Positions 1 through 8,937 of a stretch of 64,000 nucleotides of DNA are shown piece after piece. Position numbers and translations under genes: made by a program. Within the stretch, counting starts at the first letter, position 1; each line of letters starts with the position of its first letter. The stretch spans positions 1 through 64,000 of the forward strand of contig NZ_SMCR01000002.1 of assembly GCF_004343195.1 (NCBI RefSeq), read 5' to 3'. This DNA comes from Biostraticola tofi. Its GTDB lineage: Bacteria > Pseudomonadota > Gammaproteobacteria > Enterobacterales > Enterobacteriaceae. A model generated the notes under the pieces. It saw only the letters and a list, made by a program, of their open reading frames with translations, did no database searches and was not told where the DNA came from.

Positions 1-590
1 ACCTGGCTGCCGTCGGTGGTGAAAGGTCGCTGGTATTACCTGTATCTGGTGGAAGATATCTTCAGCCGGAAAATCGTGGGTGATGAAGTCCATGAGGAAG
101 AAAGCGGTGAGTGGGCAGCGGCATTGATGGAGCGCACGGTGCTGGGTGAGCACTGTTACCGGCAACCGCTAGTGTTGCATGCGGACAATGGCGCGGCGAT
201 GAAGTCCCAGACGCTGAAAGCCAAGTTGGAAGAGTTAAAAATCACGCCATCGCACAGCCGACCGCGGGTAAGTAATGATAATGCTTATGTGGAGTCGCTG
301 TTCCGGACGGTGAAATACGTGCCCCATTGGCCCTCGGCCGGGTTCAAAACGTTAGAGGATGCGCGTGAATGGGTGGGTATTTTTACGCGTTGGTATAACG
401 AGGAGCACTATCACAGTGGTATACGCTACGTGACGCCGGCGCAGCGGCACCGAGGCGATGACTTGGACGGGATGAGGTATACCGGGCGGCGCAGGCAGCG
501 CACCCGGAACGCTGGTCAGGAGAGACAAGAAACTGGCAGCCGATAAGTACCGTGACACTCAATCCTGAGCGGGAAAAACAGGCAGCCTAA
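1..590 (+). pseudogene. IS3-family transposase (OrfB), C-terminal part, frameshifted
   Basis: The reading frame is open to the left edge and continues to a stop at 546. It encodes the catalytic core of an IS3-type DDE transposase: the block around HADNGA carries the second catalytic Asp and the block NDNAYVESLFRT carries the catalytic Glu, followed by the usual WYNEEHYHSGIRYVTP segment. Near 460-475 the frame slips. The true C-terminus (PERWSGETRNWQP then TLNPEREKQAA) is found in another frame ending with TAA at 588-590. So this copy is probably inactive unless OrfB is supplied in trans. The 5' half of the element lies outside the window. Family assignment is secure; the exact IS name is not. 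Confidence 0.85.
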
Positions 591-641
591 ATTAGCAGGG
601 GGTGACAACAACCTTGACACTGACCGGATTATCTGAATGAT
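591..641. mobile_element. Probable right end of the IS3-type element
   Basis: Directly after the transposase stop comes a C/A-rich tail (GGGGGTGACAACAACCTTGA, then CACTGACCGG) that resembles the terminal inverted repeats of IS3-family elements carrying this kind of transposase. The left end is outside the window, so neither the inverted repeat nor the target duplication can be confirmed. The boundary near 641 is an estimate. Confidence 0.4.
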
Positions 642-767
642 ACACTACCTGCTGGTTACCGTTTTCGCGTGTTTAAGGTATTTTAGGGTTACAATCATGA
701 AGCCCTGGTGGCATTCCCTGAGCGGACGTTGGTACAAAAGTCGGTGCTTTCATTGCTGCAGGTCATC

Positions 768-890
768 GCGGTGAATGAACAGGAAAAGTCAGGAGTTCGC
801 GTCATACTGCTCAACTCCTTAGCGAGTGCCGAGTCTGGCAAAAAAGCATTTGAGCATAAAGAGGAAGATTAATTCACTCGCTGGCTGTAT
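768..890 (+). pseudogene. Decayed copy of the sequence at 1908-2030
   Basis: These about 120 bases align almost base for base with 1908-2030. Shared blocks include GCCGAGTCTGGCAAA and GCATTTGAGCATAAAGAGG. Relative to the later copy there is a one-base deletion near 825 and several substitutions, so the frame that reads AESGKKAFEHKEED is broken at both ends. The stretch 642-1020 otherwise holds no intact gene. The two copies bracket the membrane protein/DUF1493 pair as direct repeats, which suggests an old duplication or insertion. I do not recognise the parent protein. Confidence 0.6.
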
Positions 891-1020
891 TTTAACCACA
901 TAACTTCATTAAGCGGTAAGACTAATTTCAGGGGGAACTACAGCTCAACGTAAAATTTTTTTTCAGGACGAACATTATTTGGTAGATATGGTATTGAGAA
1001 AGCCATAAACCAGGTGCGTA

Positions 1021-1464
1021 ATGGATACTGTTGAAGAACTGGGCGGAACCTATTTTTACAAAGGAATGCATAATCTCACTGCTGGAGAGCTTTTTTTCTT
1101 CGTGTTTCTAGATAATGCCCAAAAACAGCTTGGCGTGGAGGATATAGCTACGTTAGCCCTGATCATTTTAGGCCAGCCAACCCAGACCACACGGGCGAAA
1201 CCGGCCGGAACAACGAAGGGCACGTCGATCTTGAGTACCAACCTGCGCGTTTGGTTAAAGATCAGAGTACACCGCTGGCCGACGCTTACAACTGAGAGCA
1301 TTATACAACTGAGATTCAGTTACGTTAATAATTTGGGTGCTTTCGCTGGACGCTGGATACCTATACTTGGGATAGGTTTTATAATGAATGACGTGGCTCA
1401 AATCGCATGGAAAACAACCCATAACTATAACCTGATTGTAAATAAAGGTGACAAGCTATGGTAA
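1021..1464 (+). CDS. Small putative membrane protein paired with DUF1493 gene
   Basis: This is a 147-residue protein with no catalytic motif I can see. Hydrophobic stretches lie around residues 24-32, 44-52 and 108-125. The central KPAGTTKGTS block and the RWIPILGIGFIMNDVAQI block resemble enterobacterial proteins annotated as phage-like or STM-type membrane proteins, which commonly precede a DUF1493 gene. It overlaps the next gene by 7 bp, so the two are probably translated together. Its function is unknown. It sits in an accessory stretch between decayed repeats. The family match is from memory of such proteins, not from a search. Confidence 0.65.
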   Translation: MDTVEELGGTYFYKGMHNLTAGELFFFVFLDNAQKQLGVEDIATLALIILGQPTQTTRAKPAGTTKGTSILSTNLRVWLKIRVHRWPTLTTESIIQLRFSYVNNLGAFAGRWIPILGIGFIMNDVAQIAWKTTHNYNLIVNKGDKLW

Positions 1465-1808
1465 AAGACACGATAGAAAGCGCTGTGTTGGAATGGTATG
1501 ATAAAAACTATAATTTCAAGCCCCTTTTCTCAAAGGAAAAGCCTGGGCTAACGCTTGAAACCAGCCTCTCCACCGGTAAATATCCGTGGGCCAGAGAGAC
1601 AGGCGACGAAATCATGAATGATTATTTCGAGCGATTTAAGGTCGATGACAGCGATTTTGATTTCCTAGCATATTGGCCTTATGAAAAAGGCTTCCTGCCC
1701 AACTTTTTAAGACCTGGATCTCACAAAATCCCCGATGTTGAACCAAAGCCCCTGACGCTTCATATGCTCATTGAATCAGCAAAAGCTGGACGATGGCTTT
1801 TCACCTAA
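1458..1808 (+). CDS. DUF1493 family protein
   Basis: This is a 116-residue acidic protein. The layout of DUF1493 proteins is visible: an N-terminal helix with EWYDKNYNF, the middle block GDEIMNDYFERFKVDDSDFDF with a cluster of acidic residues, and a C-terminal block with KPLTLHMLIESAKAGRW. The start overlaps the preceding membrane-protein gene. Such pairs are scattered among enterobacterial islands and no biochemical role is established to my knowledge. The length is normal for the family, and there is no sign of truncation. Confidence 0.75.
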   Translation: MVKDTIESAVLEWYDKNYNFKPLFSKEKPGLTLETSLSTGKYPWARETGDEIMNDYFERFKVDDSDFDFLAYWPYEKGFLPNFLRPGSHKIPDVEPKPLTLHMLIESAKAGRWLFT

Positions 1809-1913
1809 TCAATGTAAAAATTCCCCAAGTCTATCTACGAGGTGATAGGGCGGTTAGGTTCCGTTAACCGGATTAGCTAAATCAACATTATTCATAAAAT
1901 CACAGGACGGTGA

Positions 1914-2100
1914 ATGGACAGGAACACTCAGGGGTTCGCATCATACTGGCGCAATTCCTTGGCAGATGCCGAGTCTGGCAAAGGGGCATTTGAGCATAAA
2001 GAGGCGGACATGTTCACCCGGTGGATGGACATCGCTACTGGACGGTTGGATGAGAGGATCGTTCGCGGCTTCTTTGAAGATGAAGGTGACGCTGAAGTCG
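1914..2100 (+). pseudogene. N-terminal fragment of an unrecognised protein, cut by an IS remnant
   Basis: An ATG at 1914 opens a frame whose first 62 codons (FASYWRNSLADAESGKGAF then DMFTRWMDIATGRLDERIV) look like real coding sequence. The sequence 2101-2215, which is the end of an IS2-group element also found at 25666-25780, then interrupts it, and the frame runs into IS sequence to a stop at 2213. So only the N-terminus of the original gene is left. A second, more decayed copy of the same N-terminus is at 768-890. I cannot name the family. Confidence 0.55.
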
Positions 2101-2215
2101 TCTGGCTCAGTAAGAACAGTACCCATGATTTCGCTTTGACCAGTCTTGAACATAGTTCCAAGCCTACCTCTTATTTTAGGCGGGTCAAAGTGTATGGATC
2201 ATCAGGGGGCTAATA
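2101..2215. mobile_element. IS2-group (IS3 family) end fragment, left copy of 115-bp repeat
   Basis: This fragment is near-identical to 25666-25780, with 2 differences in 115 bases, in the same orientation. Read on the minus strand it starts with the CCCCCTGATGATCC end and runs into the ATG and first codons of an IS2-type OrfA ([14 protein letters not shown]). No other part of the element is present here. It separates the truncated gene at 1914-2100 from the headless integrase that follows at 2216. Confidence 0.7.
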
Positions 2216-3141
2216 TAAAGGATCATAGCAATCGTGTTTTGAAAACCCTCGAGGACAACCTCTTCCCCTCTATCGGTAAATGCAATATTGCCGAACTTAA
2301 AACCCGCGATTTGCTGGCACCTTCAAAGCGGTAGAGAAGTCTGGACGTCTTGAGGTGGCTTCGCGCCTACAACTGCGCACCACAGCAATCATGCGCTATT
2401 GCCGTACAAAGCGGCTTGACCGACTACAATCCCGCGCAGGAAATGGCTGGAGCCGTCGCTACAGCAAAACGGCAGCATCGTCCTGCTTTAGAACTTAGCC
2501 GTACTCCTGAACTACTTCATCGTATCGACACCTACACCGGCAGACCGCTCACTCGTTTGGCAATAGAGATGACATTGCTAGTCTTTATCCGTTCTAGTGA
2601 GCTGCGTTTCGCCCGTTGGTCAGAGATCGACTTTGAGACATCAATGTGGACGATACCGGCAGATCGTGAACCATTGGAAGGTGTTAAGCATTCTCACCGT
2701 GGATCTAAAATGCGAACGCCGCATCTGGTACCTTTATCTCGTCAGGCCCTTGCAGTCCTTGCGAAAATAAAACGCCTAAATGGTAATCGCGATTTAATTT
2801 TCGTTGGCGATCACGATCCGCGTAAACCGATGAGTGAAAACACGGTTAACAATGCGCTCAGGGTGATGGGTTATGGCACGAAAGTTGAAGTCTGCGGTCA
2901 CGGTTTTAGAACCATGGCATGTAGTTCGCTAATTGAATCAGGGATGTGGTCTAAGGATGCAGTAGAGCGGCAGATGAGCCATCAGGAACGTAACTCTGTG
3001 CGTGCGTCTTACATTCATAAGGCGGAGCATTTGGATGAACGCAGGTTGATGTTGCAGTGGTGGGCAGATTTTCTGGATGCGAATAGGGAGAAGGGGGTTA
3101 GTCCGTTTGATTTTGGGAAAAAAATTTGGGGTCCGAAATAA
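2216..3141 (+). pseudogene. P4-type tyrosine integrase, N-terminus lost, two compensating frameshifts
   Basis: The recognisable protein begins in mid-domain (KTLEDNLFPSIGKCNIAELK) right after the IS fragment, so the N-terminal arm-binding domain is missing. Near 2319 one base is lacking in the codons following LLAP. Near 2399 one T is extra in the MRYAVQSGLTDYNP block. Between them the true frame reads KAVEKSGRLEVASRLQ. After that the frame is intact to 3141 and carries the catalytic domain: RSSELRFARWSEID (first Arg), HGFRT (His and second Arg) and the HQERNSVRASYIHKAEH block with the nucleophilic Tyr. It is almost certainly inactive. It marks the locus as a former integrative element. Confidence 0.85.
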
Positions 3142-3186
3142 ACAGGATCTATGAGAACTTGAATCATTGACTATAAATAATATCAA

Positions 3187-3210
3187 CCGGGAACCGTGAA
3201 ATGTTCCCGG
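3187..3210. terminator. Possible bidirectional terminator between integrase and nucleotidase genes
   Basis: An 8-bp perfect stem (CCGGGAAC with GTTCCCGG) and an 8-base loop lie between two convergent genes. There is no strong T-run on either side (TTGATATTATTTAT on the minus strand), so termination would be weak or Rho-assisted. Confidence 0.4.
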
Positions 3211-3223
3211 GATTCTGTATCGG

Positions 3224-4183
3224 TCATGAAGCGTTAAATAGCTCTGAATTGCTGGCATAAGGTACTTTGCCGGATGGGACAAGTTTCGCTGCGGCATTTA
3301 AATGTATATCTTGATCGTCAAAGAATATGTGAGGTTTAAAGGCCTGAAGTACCTTGGTTTTCTCAACTCCCCCAAGGAAAAAGGCTTCGTCAACATACAC
3401 ACCCCAACTCCTGAGAGTTTTAATTACCCTCATTTCTGAGGGGCTGTTTCTAGCGGTAACTAAAGCAATACGCACAGGAGAATATTCCATTCGAGTAGGT
3501 AGACGGTCTTGAAGTTTCGCTAGTTTTTTTAGCAGAGTAGCGTAGGGGCCTTCGGCCATTGGGATATCTTGTTGAGCATCTTCTTGTGCGTGGAAAGCTG
3601 CCATACCCTGAGTTTTGTAGACCAGCTCACTTTCATCTGAGAAAAGGACTGCATCACCATCGAAAGCAATGCGAACTTGTCCTTCAGGGATTTCGGAAGA
3701 GCCTGAAGGTGGGTCTTTTAATATTGCAGCGGCACAAAATCGAGAGTCGATGACTTTTTGTGCATCATCTACGCTAGTTGTTAAAAACAGATCAACATCG
3801 AAGGCGTCAAGATAGTCAGCGACCGTTTCACCGGCTGTGAAGGCAGAGCGGGTGATATCTAGCTTGTCGTGGCGAATTGTATTTAGAACTCGGATACCGG
3901 TGTCGGGGCTATTGCGCGACATAACGACGACTTCAACCAGAGATGATTTATCATTCGGTTGACGATACTGGTTCAGACCCAGAAGCGCCTTGATCAAAGG
4001 ATAACCTGTTCCAGGTTGTAGAGATTGATTCTCGTGTTCCAGCATGTAGGCTCGATACTTTTCAATGGCGCTGTCAGGGTCGGTCACATAGATGTTACGA
4101 AATATCTGATCAGATTCGCTCATATCAAAAAGAGCCGTGGCACTAATGCCAATTACAAGCGTATTACTCAAGTCTAGAGGCAT
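3224..4183 (-). CDS. Cytosolic 5'-nucleotidase-family protein
   Basis: This is a 319-residue protein of the bacterial 5'-nucleotidase family related to animal cytosolic IA/IB enzymes, a HAD-type phosphatase fold. Visible blocks are LVIGISATALFDMSESD at the N-terminus (first Asp of the HAD-like motif), VVMSRNSPDTGIRVLN, RIAFDGDAVLFSDESE, LVTARNSPSEMRVIKTLRSWG and the C-terminal FFDDQDIH. The expected reaction is dephosphorylation of nucleoside monophosphates. It lies 300 bp downstream of zorD on the same strand, between the defence locus and a dead integrase. A link to defence by nucleotide depletion or signalling is inference from position only. Confidence 0.8.
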   Translation of the reverse strand: MPLDLSNTLVIGISATALFDMSESDQIFRNIYVTDPDSAIEKYRAYMLEHENQSLQPGTGYPLIKALLGLNQYRQPNDKSSLVEVVVMSRNSPDTGIRVLNTIRHDKLDITRSAFTAGETVADYLDAFDVDLFLTTSVDDAQKVIDSRFCAAAILKDPPSGSSEIPEGQVRIAFDGDAVLFSDESELVYKTQGMAAFHAQEDAQQDIPMAEGPYATLLKKLAKLQDRLPTRMEYSPVRIALVTARNSPSEMRVIKTLRSWGVYVDEAFFLGGVEKTKVLQAFKPHIFFDDQDIHLNAAAKLVPSGKVPYASNSELFNAS

Positions 4184-4483
4184 TTTTTACTCCTGCTGGA
4201 TGTGACATAGAATAATTAATTATTTGCCCAATGTTAAATGTTGAGAAGCAGTACTGTATATTTATTGGGTAAGCAAATTAAATATAGTTTGACTAACCGG
4301 TTCAAGCCTTTAAAAAGGCTGTGCATGGGCCAAGAAACAGAAATATAATCTCAGAGGCTCCCCTGCTTTAATTAGTGGCTTGCTTCTAATACATAAGCGG
4401 AATTTAACATACATTTTACTTGTTAATCACCGGTTAGTGCCCCATTCTTATTACCCACTATCATGATTTAAAAATTATGGAAA
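4184..4483. other. Intergenic region between zorD and the nucleotidase gene
   Basis: This is 300 bp of AT-rich DNA without a coding frame I would defend. A short inverted repeat (AGCCTT, TAAA, AAGGCT) near 4307-4322 lacks a T-run. The region probably holds a promoter for the nucleotidase gene, but I see no convincing -35/-10 pair. Confidence 0.4.
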
Positions 4484-7400
4484 TTAGCTTATCCGATAGG
4501 AGCCATCACTCATTGGCGCACCATCAGTTTCTGCATCTCTCTCAAACATCATTCTAATACTCGTTTCAAGAACATCTCCATTTGCCTCACTTTGTTCCTT
4601 TTTCAAGGCCACTTGCAGTTGCGATATGTCACCTGCGCAGTCGCCCATTGGCCAGAGTGCTGCACGCGCTAAATTTCTCTTTCGTGACATGAGTCCTTGA
4701 AGCAAACAGTCAAAAGAATGCTCCTGATAACCTGCATGGATCGCCATGGGCATATGGATCTGAACTGGATACTTTTGTCCGATGCGGTGAACTCGGTCAT
4801 TACATTGCTCTTCAACAGCAGGATTCCACCAGCGAGACAAGTGAATAACGTGAGTGGCGGCAGTTAATGTCAAACCTGTTCCTGCCGCTTTGGGACCGAG
4901 AACTAATAAGTCAAAGCCCCCATCCTGTTCAAGATGACGCTGGAATTTACGTACAATAGCCTGACGCTTTTGGATAGGTGTATCGCCATTTATGTGAGCA
5001 ATTTCCTCAAGGCTAAACTCTTGTCGTGCTAACTCCATAAAGCGGAATTGCATCTTTCGATGCTCAATGAAAACCAGGACACGTTCACCTTTTGATCTAA
5101 TTTGATGCAGAATTTTAAAGCATGCAGTCAGGCGAGCAGAAGCATCGATAAAACTCTGACTGTTCCCACTCATCTCCATCGCCGGGTGAACCGAAACGCC
5201 ACGTATATGCTGTAGCATTTTCAATGCGGCGCCAGGACCACCTTGAGAAAGTTTGAGCCGGGCAGTTTCGTAGGCAATTGCCTGCCCTTCAGGCATTAAA
5301 CGAGGATGCAGAAAACGTGTTTTAGAGGGCAGCTCTTTCGCAACATCTTCTTTTAAACGACGAAACGCTAAAGGCGGTAGCTGATTACGGGGTTCAAAAA
5401 CCTGCTGATAAAGTTGAAGCATATTCAGTTCATCAGGTTCGCTGTAAAGGCTGTTGAAATTACGTAAGGTATCCAGAGACCCAGGGGCCAGTTGATCCAT
5501 GACCGCCCATAAGTCACTTGTTGTATTCTCAATAGGTGTGCCTGTAAGGCCAATTTGATAATCAGCATTGATGGCTCGAGCGGCACGTGCGCGAAGCGAA
5601 TCGGGATTTTTTATTGCCTGGATTTCATCAAAGACAACGGCTGAGAAATGAATTTTCGCAAGGGAATGCTGATAATTGGTGAGCGTTGTATAAGTTGTTA
5701 ATATCCAGAAACGGTGGCCTTTACCTTCTTCAATAGCTTCGTGAAGCTGCCGAAAATTCAGTAAGGGAGTACCATCTTTCGTCTCGATACCTTTAGCATC
5801 GAAATTTTTATACTGACTTAATGATGAACCATATAGTCGGAGCAAATGTCCGAGCCCTTCGCCATCGGTATGCTGTGCTACCTCTGCATTCCAATTTTCC
5901 AGCAGGGATGTGGGTGCCACAATTAATATCGGTCCGCGTTCTTTATTGCTGGCAGTATTGACTTGGTTGTTCTCTTTTAACCAGCGAAGAAATGCAATGG
6001 TTTGAAGCGTTTTACCCAATCCTTGTTCATCTGCGTTCAAGATGCCAGGCATCCCTGACTTCCAGGAAGTAAGTTGCAGGCTAAAGCTTTCTAGCTGATG
6101 CAATCGTAATGCGGTTTTAACGCCTGTAGGCAATTGTTCGTCGATAAATACAGGACGTTTTGTAAGGTCCGGTCTCCAGGATATTTCCTCAAAATTATCT
6201 TTGGTATCCAGGATAACCGTAGCAGCAGGTAGGTTATCAACTGTGGGCTTATCTTTTTTTTCTGTTATTTCTGTCGAGCCTTCCATCTCTTTAAGATCAG
6301 CCAATCGTTTTTCAAGTGCGCCTAACGTGTCTTCGGCAGCTTTGATTGGATAAGAAGCGACCTCAATTTCCTGTTGCGATGCATCTATAGCAATACGTAT
6401 TTGCTCGCAGACATTTGCGAGCGCCTGGCTATCCATCGCATCAATAATTTTGGCCAGGGCGTCGGGGATTACCTCTGGTAACCAGGTTGTTTCGCCAGTC
6501 ATGTGAGCAGAAACAGCACCTTTTTGATAAAGCAAAATACCTTTAACGCGTTCGGAATATTCAACGGTTTCAATAAAAGCGGGACCTGAAGCGGCTTCAA
6601 TAGCTTCTTCCTCGCCGACCTCATCGAGCCCATCCAGCTTACCTGATTGCCTGAGATATTTTTCAACAGCATCGGTAATTGCAGGTCGTGGGTTTGCTAT
6701 AAAAGCACGTCGTTCTTCAGGTGCAGACTTTTGTTTCTGTACCATGATGTCAAGAATAGGTCGTGCGCTTCGGTCAATGACCAGATAATTACCTTCACCA
6801 ACACGATAAGCGGAAAGAGTCCCTTGAGTTCTGACACGCTGCTGGAAACGACGTAAAGTTTGTTCACGTAACTCACCTGCAGCTTCGCTGACAGCTTCTC
6901 CGTTATTTTCAAGTTCTTCTATGTTCCTGCCAGAAAAAGGGACTATCTCGAAATCGTCAGCGCCATTTGCGCTGCTGGAAATAGAAAAACGATCAGCAAT
7001 GCAGACTTCTAAACCCTGCATAAAATCGGTCATCGATACCCTAACGGCATTGATCTCATTTCCCATCTGGATGCCGGGATCGAGAGACTGCCTGAAACGA
7101 GCCAGCGATTCCCAGTCGGATGCTTCACCGCCGCCTGGTGTAAATTTTTCCGCGACTTCAATGGCCTCCATCATCCACAATGACAACCGGCGTAACCCCT
7201 GAGATGTAGCTAAAATTGCTCCTGTTCGTTGTGGTATTTGGCGAACACCGTTGCGTAGCCATTCATACTGTAAACGAAAAGTATCGCTACCTAATGAACC
7301 TTCAATGTCGGTTTTTAATGTCAGATCGACAAGAGGGGGTAAGCACAAATTCTGTGCTGTTTCTGAGTCAAGCAGGCCAGCCAGCCGATGACTCATTTGT

Positions 7401-7612
7401 ATAGAGTCGTGACTTATGTACAAAGGTTCTTCAAATTCTTCCGCCAGGGCTTTCAGATCAGCTATAGCGAAAGCTAAGGCGCGATCGTTATGTGTGAGGC
7501 CAGATAATGTTGCGGATTGCTGCCGTTTAAACAGACGGCTGATTAAACTCTGTTTTTCTTCAGCGATATTCAGAGTGATCGTTTCTGCATTATGATTGAA
7601 GGTAAATGTCAT
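4484..7612 (-). CDS. zorD: Zorya type I protein ZorD, SNF2-like helicase/nuclease
   Basis: This is a 1042-residue protein. The N-terminal half (about 1-490) is a large domain without familiar motifs and includes an acidic stretch and a predicted coiled coil near 400-450. The C-terminal half is an SNF2/SWI2 helicase core. Motif I (DEQGLGKT) lies near residue 530, motif II is DEIQ near 662, the QIGLTGTPIENT block follows as motif III, and motif VI is DRVHRIGQ near 942. In type I Zorya, ZorD is the cytosolic DNA-degrading effector recruited when the membrane motor senses infection. The frame is intact. It overlaps zorC by 4 bp, so translation is coupled. The domain order and neighbours make the call firm. 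Confidence 0.93.
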   Translation of the reverse strand: MTFTFNHNAETITLNIAEEKQSLISRLFKRQQSATLSGLTHNDRALAFAIADLKALAEEFEEPLYISHDSIQMSHRLAGLLDSETAQNLCLPPLVDLTLKTDIEGSLGSDTFRLQYEWLRNGVRQIPQRTGAILATSQGLRRLSLWMMEAIEVAEKFTPGGGEASDWESLARFRQSLDPGIQMGNEINAVRVSMTDFMQGLEVCIADRFSISSSANGADDFEIVPFSGRNIEELENNGEAVSEAAGELREQTLRRFQQRVRTQGTLSAYRVGEGNYLVIDRSARPILDIMVQKQKSAPEERRAFIANPRPAITDAVEKYLRQSGKLDGLDEVGEEEAIEAASGPAFIETVEYSERVKGILLYQKGAVSAHMTGETTWLPEVIPDALAKIIDAMDSQALANVCEQIRIAIDASQQEIEVASYPIKAAEDTLGALEKRLADLKEMEGSTEITEKKDKPTVDNLPAATVILDTKDNFEEISWRPDLTKRPVFIDEQLPTGVKTALRLHQLESFSLQLTSWKSGMPGILNADEQGLGKTLQTIAFLRWLKENNQVNTASNKERGPILIVAPTSLLENWNAEVAQHTDGEGLGHLLRLYGSSLSQYKNFDAKGIETKDGTPLLNFRQLHEAIEEGKGHRFWILTTYTTLTNYQHSLAKIHFSAVVFDEIQAIKNPDSLRARAARAINADYQIGLTGTPIENTTSDLWAVMDQLAPGSLDTLRNFNSLYSEPDELNMLQLYQQVFEPRNQLPPLAFRRLKEDVAKELPSKTRFLHPRLMPEGQAIAYETARLKLSQGGPGAALKMLQHIRGVSVHPAMEMSGNSQSFIDASARLTACFKILHQIRSKGERVLVFIEHRKMQFRFMELARQEFSLEEIAHINGDTPIQKRQAIVRKFQRHLEQDGGFDLLVLGPKAAGTGLTLTAATHVIHLSRWWNPAVEEQCNDRVHRIGQKYPVQIHMPMAIHAGYQEHSFDCLLQGLMSRKRNLARAALWPMGDCAGDISQLQVALKKEQSEANGDVLETSIRMMFERDAETDGAPMSDGSYRIS

Positions 7613-8937
7613 GACAGATACTCAATTTGTTCACGCACTTTATCCTGCCAGCCGCTCAAATGTGGAATAGCAACTGAGTTCTGTAGCATACGGATTTGTT
7701 CGCAATTGTATTTTAATTGGTACAGTTCTGGGCTGTATTTATTAGCACTTCGGAAAATATGAACTTTATAACTGTGTGAACCTTCAATGACGATGCATTT
7801 ACCAATTTGTAAAATGAGCAATGAGGTTTTATCACGATTACCAAGTGCCGTTTGAATTCCAAAGTTCAGCGTTGAAGAGTCCCTCATAGAACCTTTCATT
7901 TCTTTTGCTTTTAAGGAGGCCATGCTGCTAAATGCCACCCACGCTGCAGTGACTTTCCCTTGGTTATAAAGCCCTAACCAAAATTCCCGCCGGGGTTCCC
8001 ACATATGGCTGTCTTCAACTTTTGAGACCACATCCAGGAAGAACAAAATGTTCTCACGTGTCAGCCAGTTGATGATGAGGTTACGGCATTGTTCATCTAC
8101 GCTACCCCATACTCCACCGCGACTCAGGCGTGGATCTTGGTACAAAGCTACAAGTATTTCAGTCAGAAAACGTGAGAGTTTTTCGTCGGGTTGCTCATAC
8201 AGCCAATGTGATAACAACGCATTGATAGCCTCAGAAGCGCCATCCATTAGCGCGTTACTTTTGCCATCGGGTTTCAACCAGGAAAATAGCTTCTCAATAG
8301 CTGCTTTTTCATGTAATTCAGGCCTAAGCAATGCTATATACGCCAGATGAGCATGCGACATTAAACCCGGCTCGTGCGGGCGTGTGATGCCAAATTGTTT
8401 GAGCTCTTTCCACGGTGAGTCCATCATCACCATTTTTTCGGCCAGCGCTTGATGCGCCTGCTTAGCATCAAAGAATTGAGGCAATTGTTCGATAACATCT
8501 TTCCATTTATCGCTCATGTGCTCGCTGGCGATATCAAGACAGTTTTTAATTTTGGTTGTGTGCGCTGAACCAGGTTCGTAGCTGCGGATGTATGCCGAAA
8601 TCATTGCGGAAATAAAGGATGATGAGTCCGTAACAATAGTTTCCCGCAGTTAAAACTCTTGCAACGCAGTAAAGTCGTCTTGAGTTCTGAATTCTTTATC
8701 AAAAACAATCGGTGCGCCGGAGCAGATGAATGACATTTTCACCTCATCCCATTGCCAGCTCTCTACATACCCGAGCAGCTTGCGTAAAACCTTTTCACGA
8801 TCGCGTTCGGCAATCTCTCTGACTACGTCTGGCCAGCGCTCATGAATGGCTTGAATCTTGACCGATAAACCTTTTGATACTGCTATTGCTGGCTTGAAAA
8901 GTGTGACTGGCTTCAGAAAGATATCGCTCAATTTCAT
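7609..8937 (-). pseudogene. zorC: Zorya type I protein ZorC (EH_signature), interrupted by one in-frame TAA
   Basis: Two open segments, 8937-8653 and 8604-7609, lie in the same frame. They are separated only by a TAA at 8650-8652 and 15 sense codons (LRETIVTDSSSFISA). Reading through gives 442 residues. The distal part carries the EH-type C-terminal signature (IGKCIVIEGSHSYKVHIF). The ATG at 8937 overlaps zorB by 4 bp and the end overlaps zorD by 4 bp, as expected of intact operon borders. In type I Zorya, ZorC binds DNA and links sensing to ZorD. A single substitution, for example CAA to TAA, explains the break. The total is shorter than the roughly 560 residues I recall for the E. coli protein, so this is either a short clade or an internally deleted copy. 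A re-start at 8604 could give a 331-residue protein. Confidence 0.85.

Noticed and set aside
2938-3297. Minus-strand frame overlapping integrase and nucleotidase ends
   Set aside because: Mostly antisense of the integrase C-terminus; the nucleotidase frame explains the rest.
4307-4322. Terminator for the Zorya operon
   Set aside because: Only a 6-bp stem and no T-run on the minus strand.
8650-8652. Selenocysteine, pyrrolysine or programmed readthrough at the zorC stop
   Set aside because: The codon is TAA, which is neither UGA nor UAG, and no recoding stem was seen after it. A nonsense mutation is simpler, although leaky readthrough cannot be excluded.
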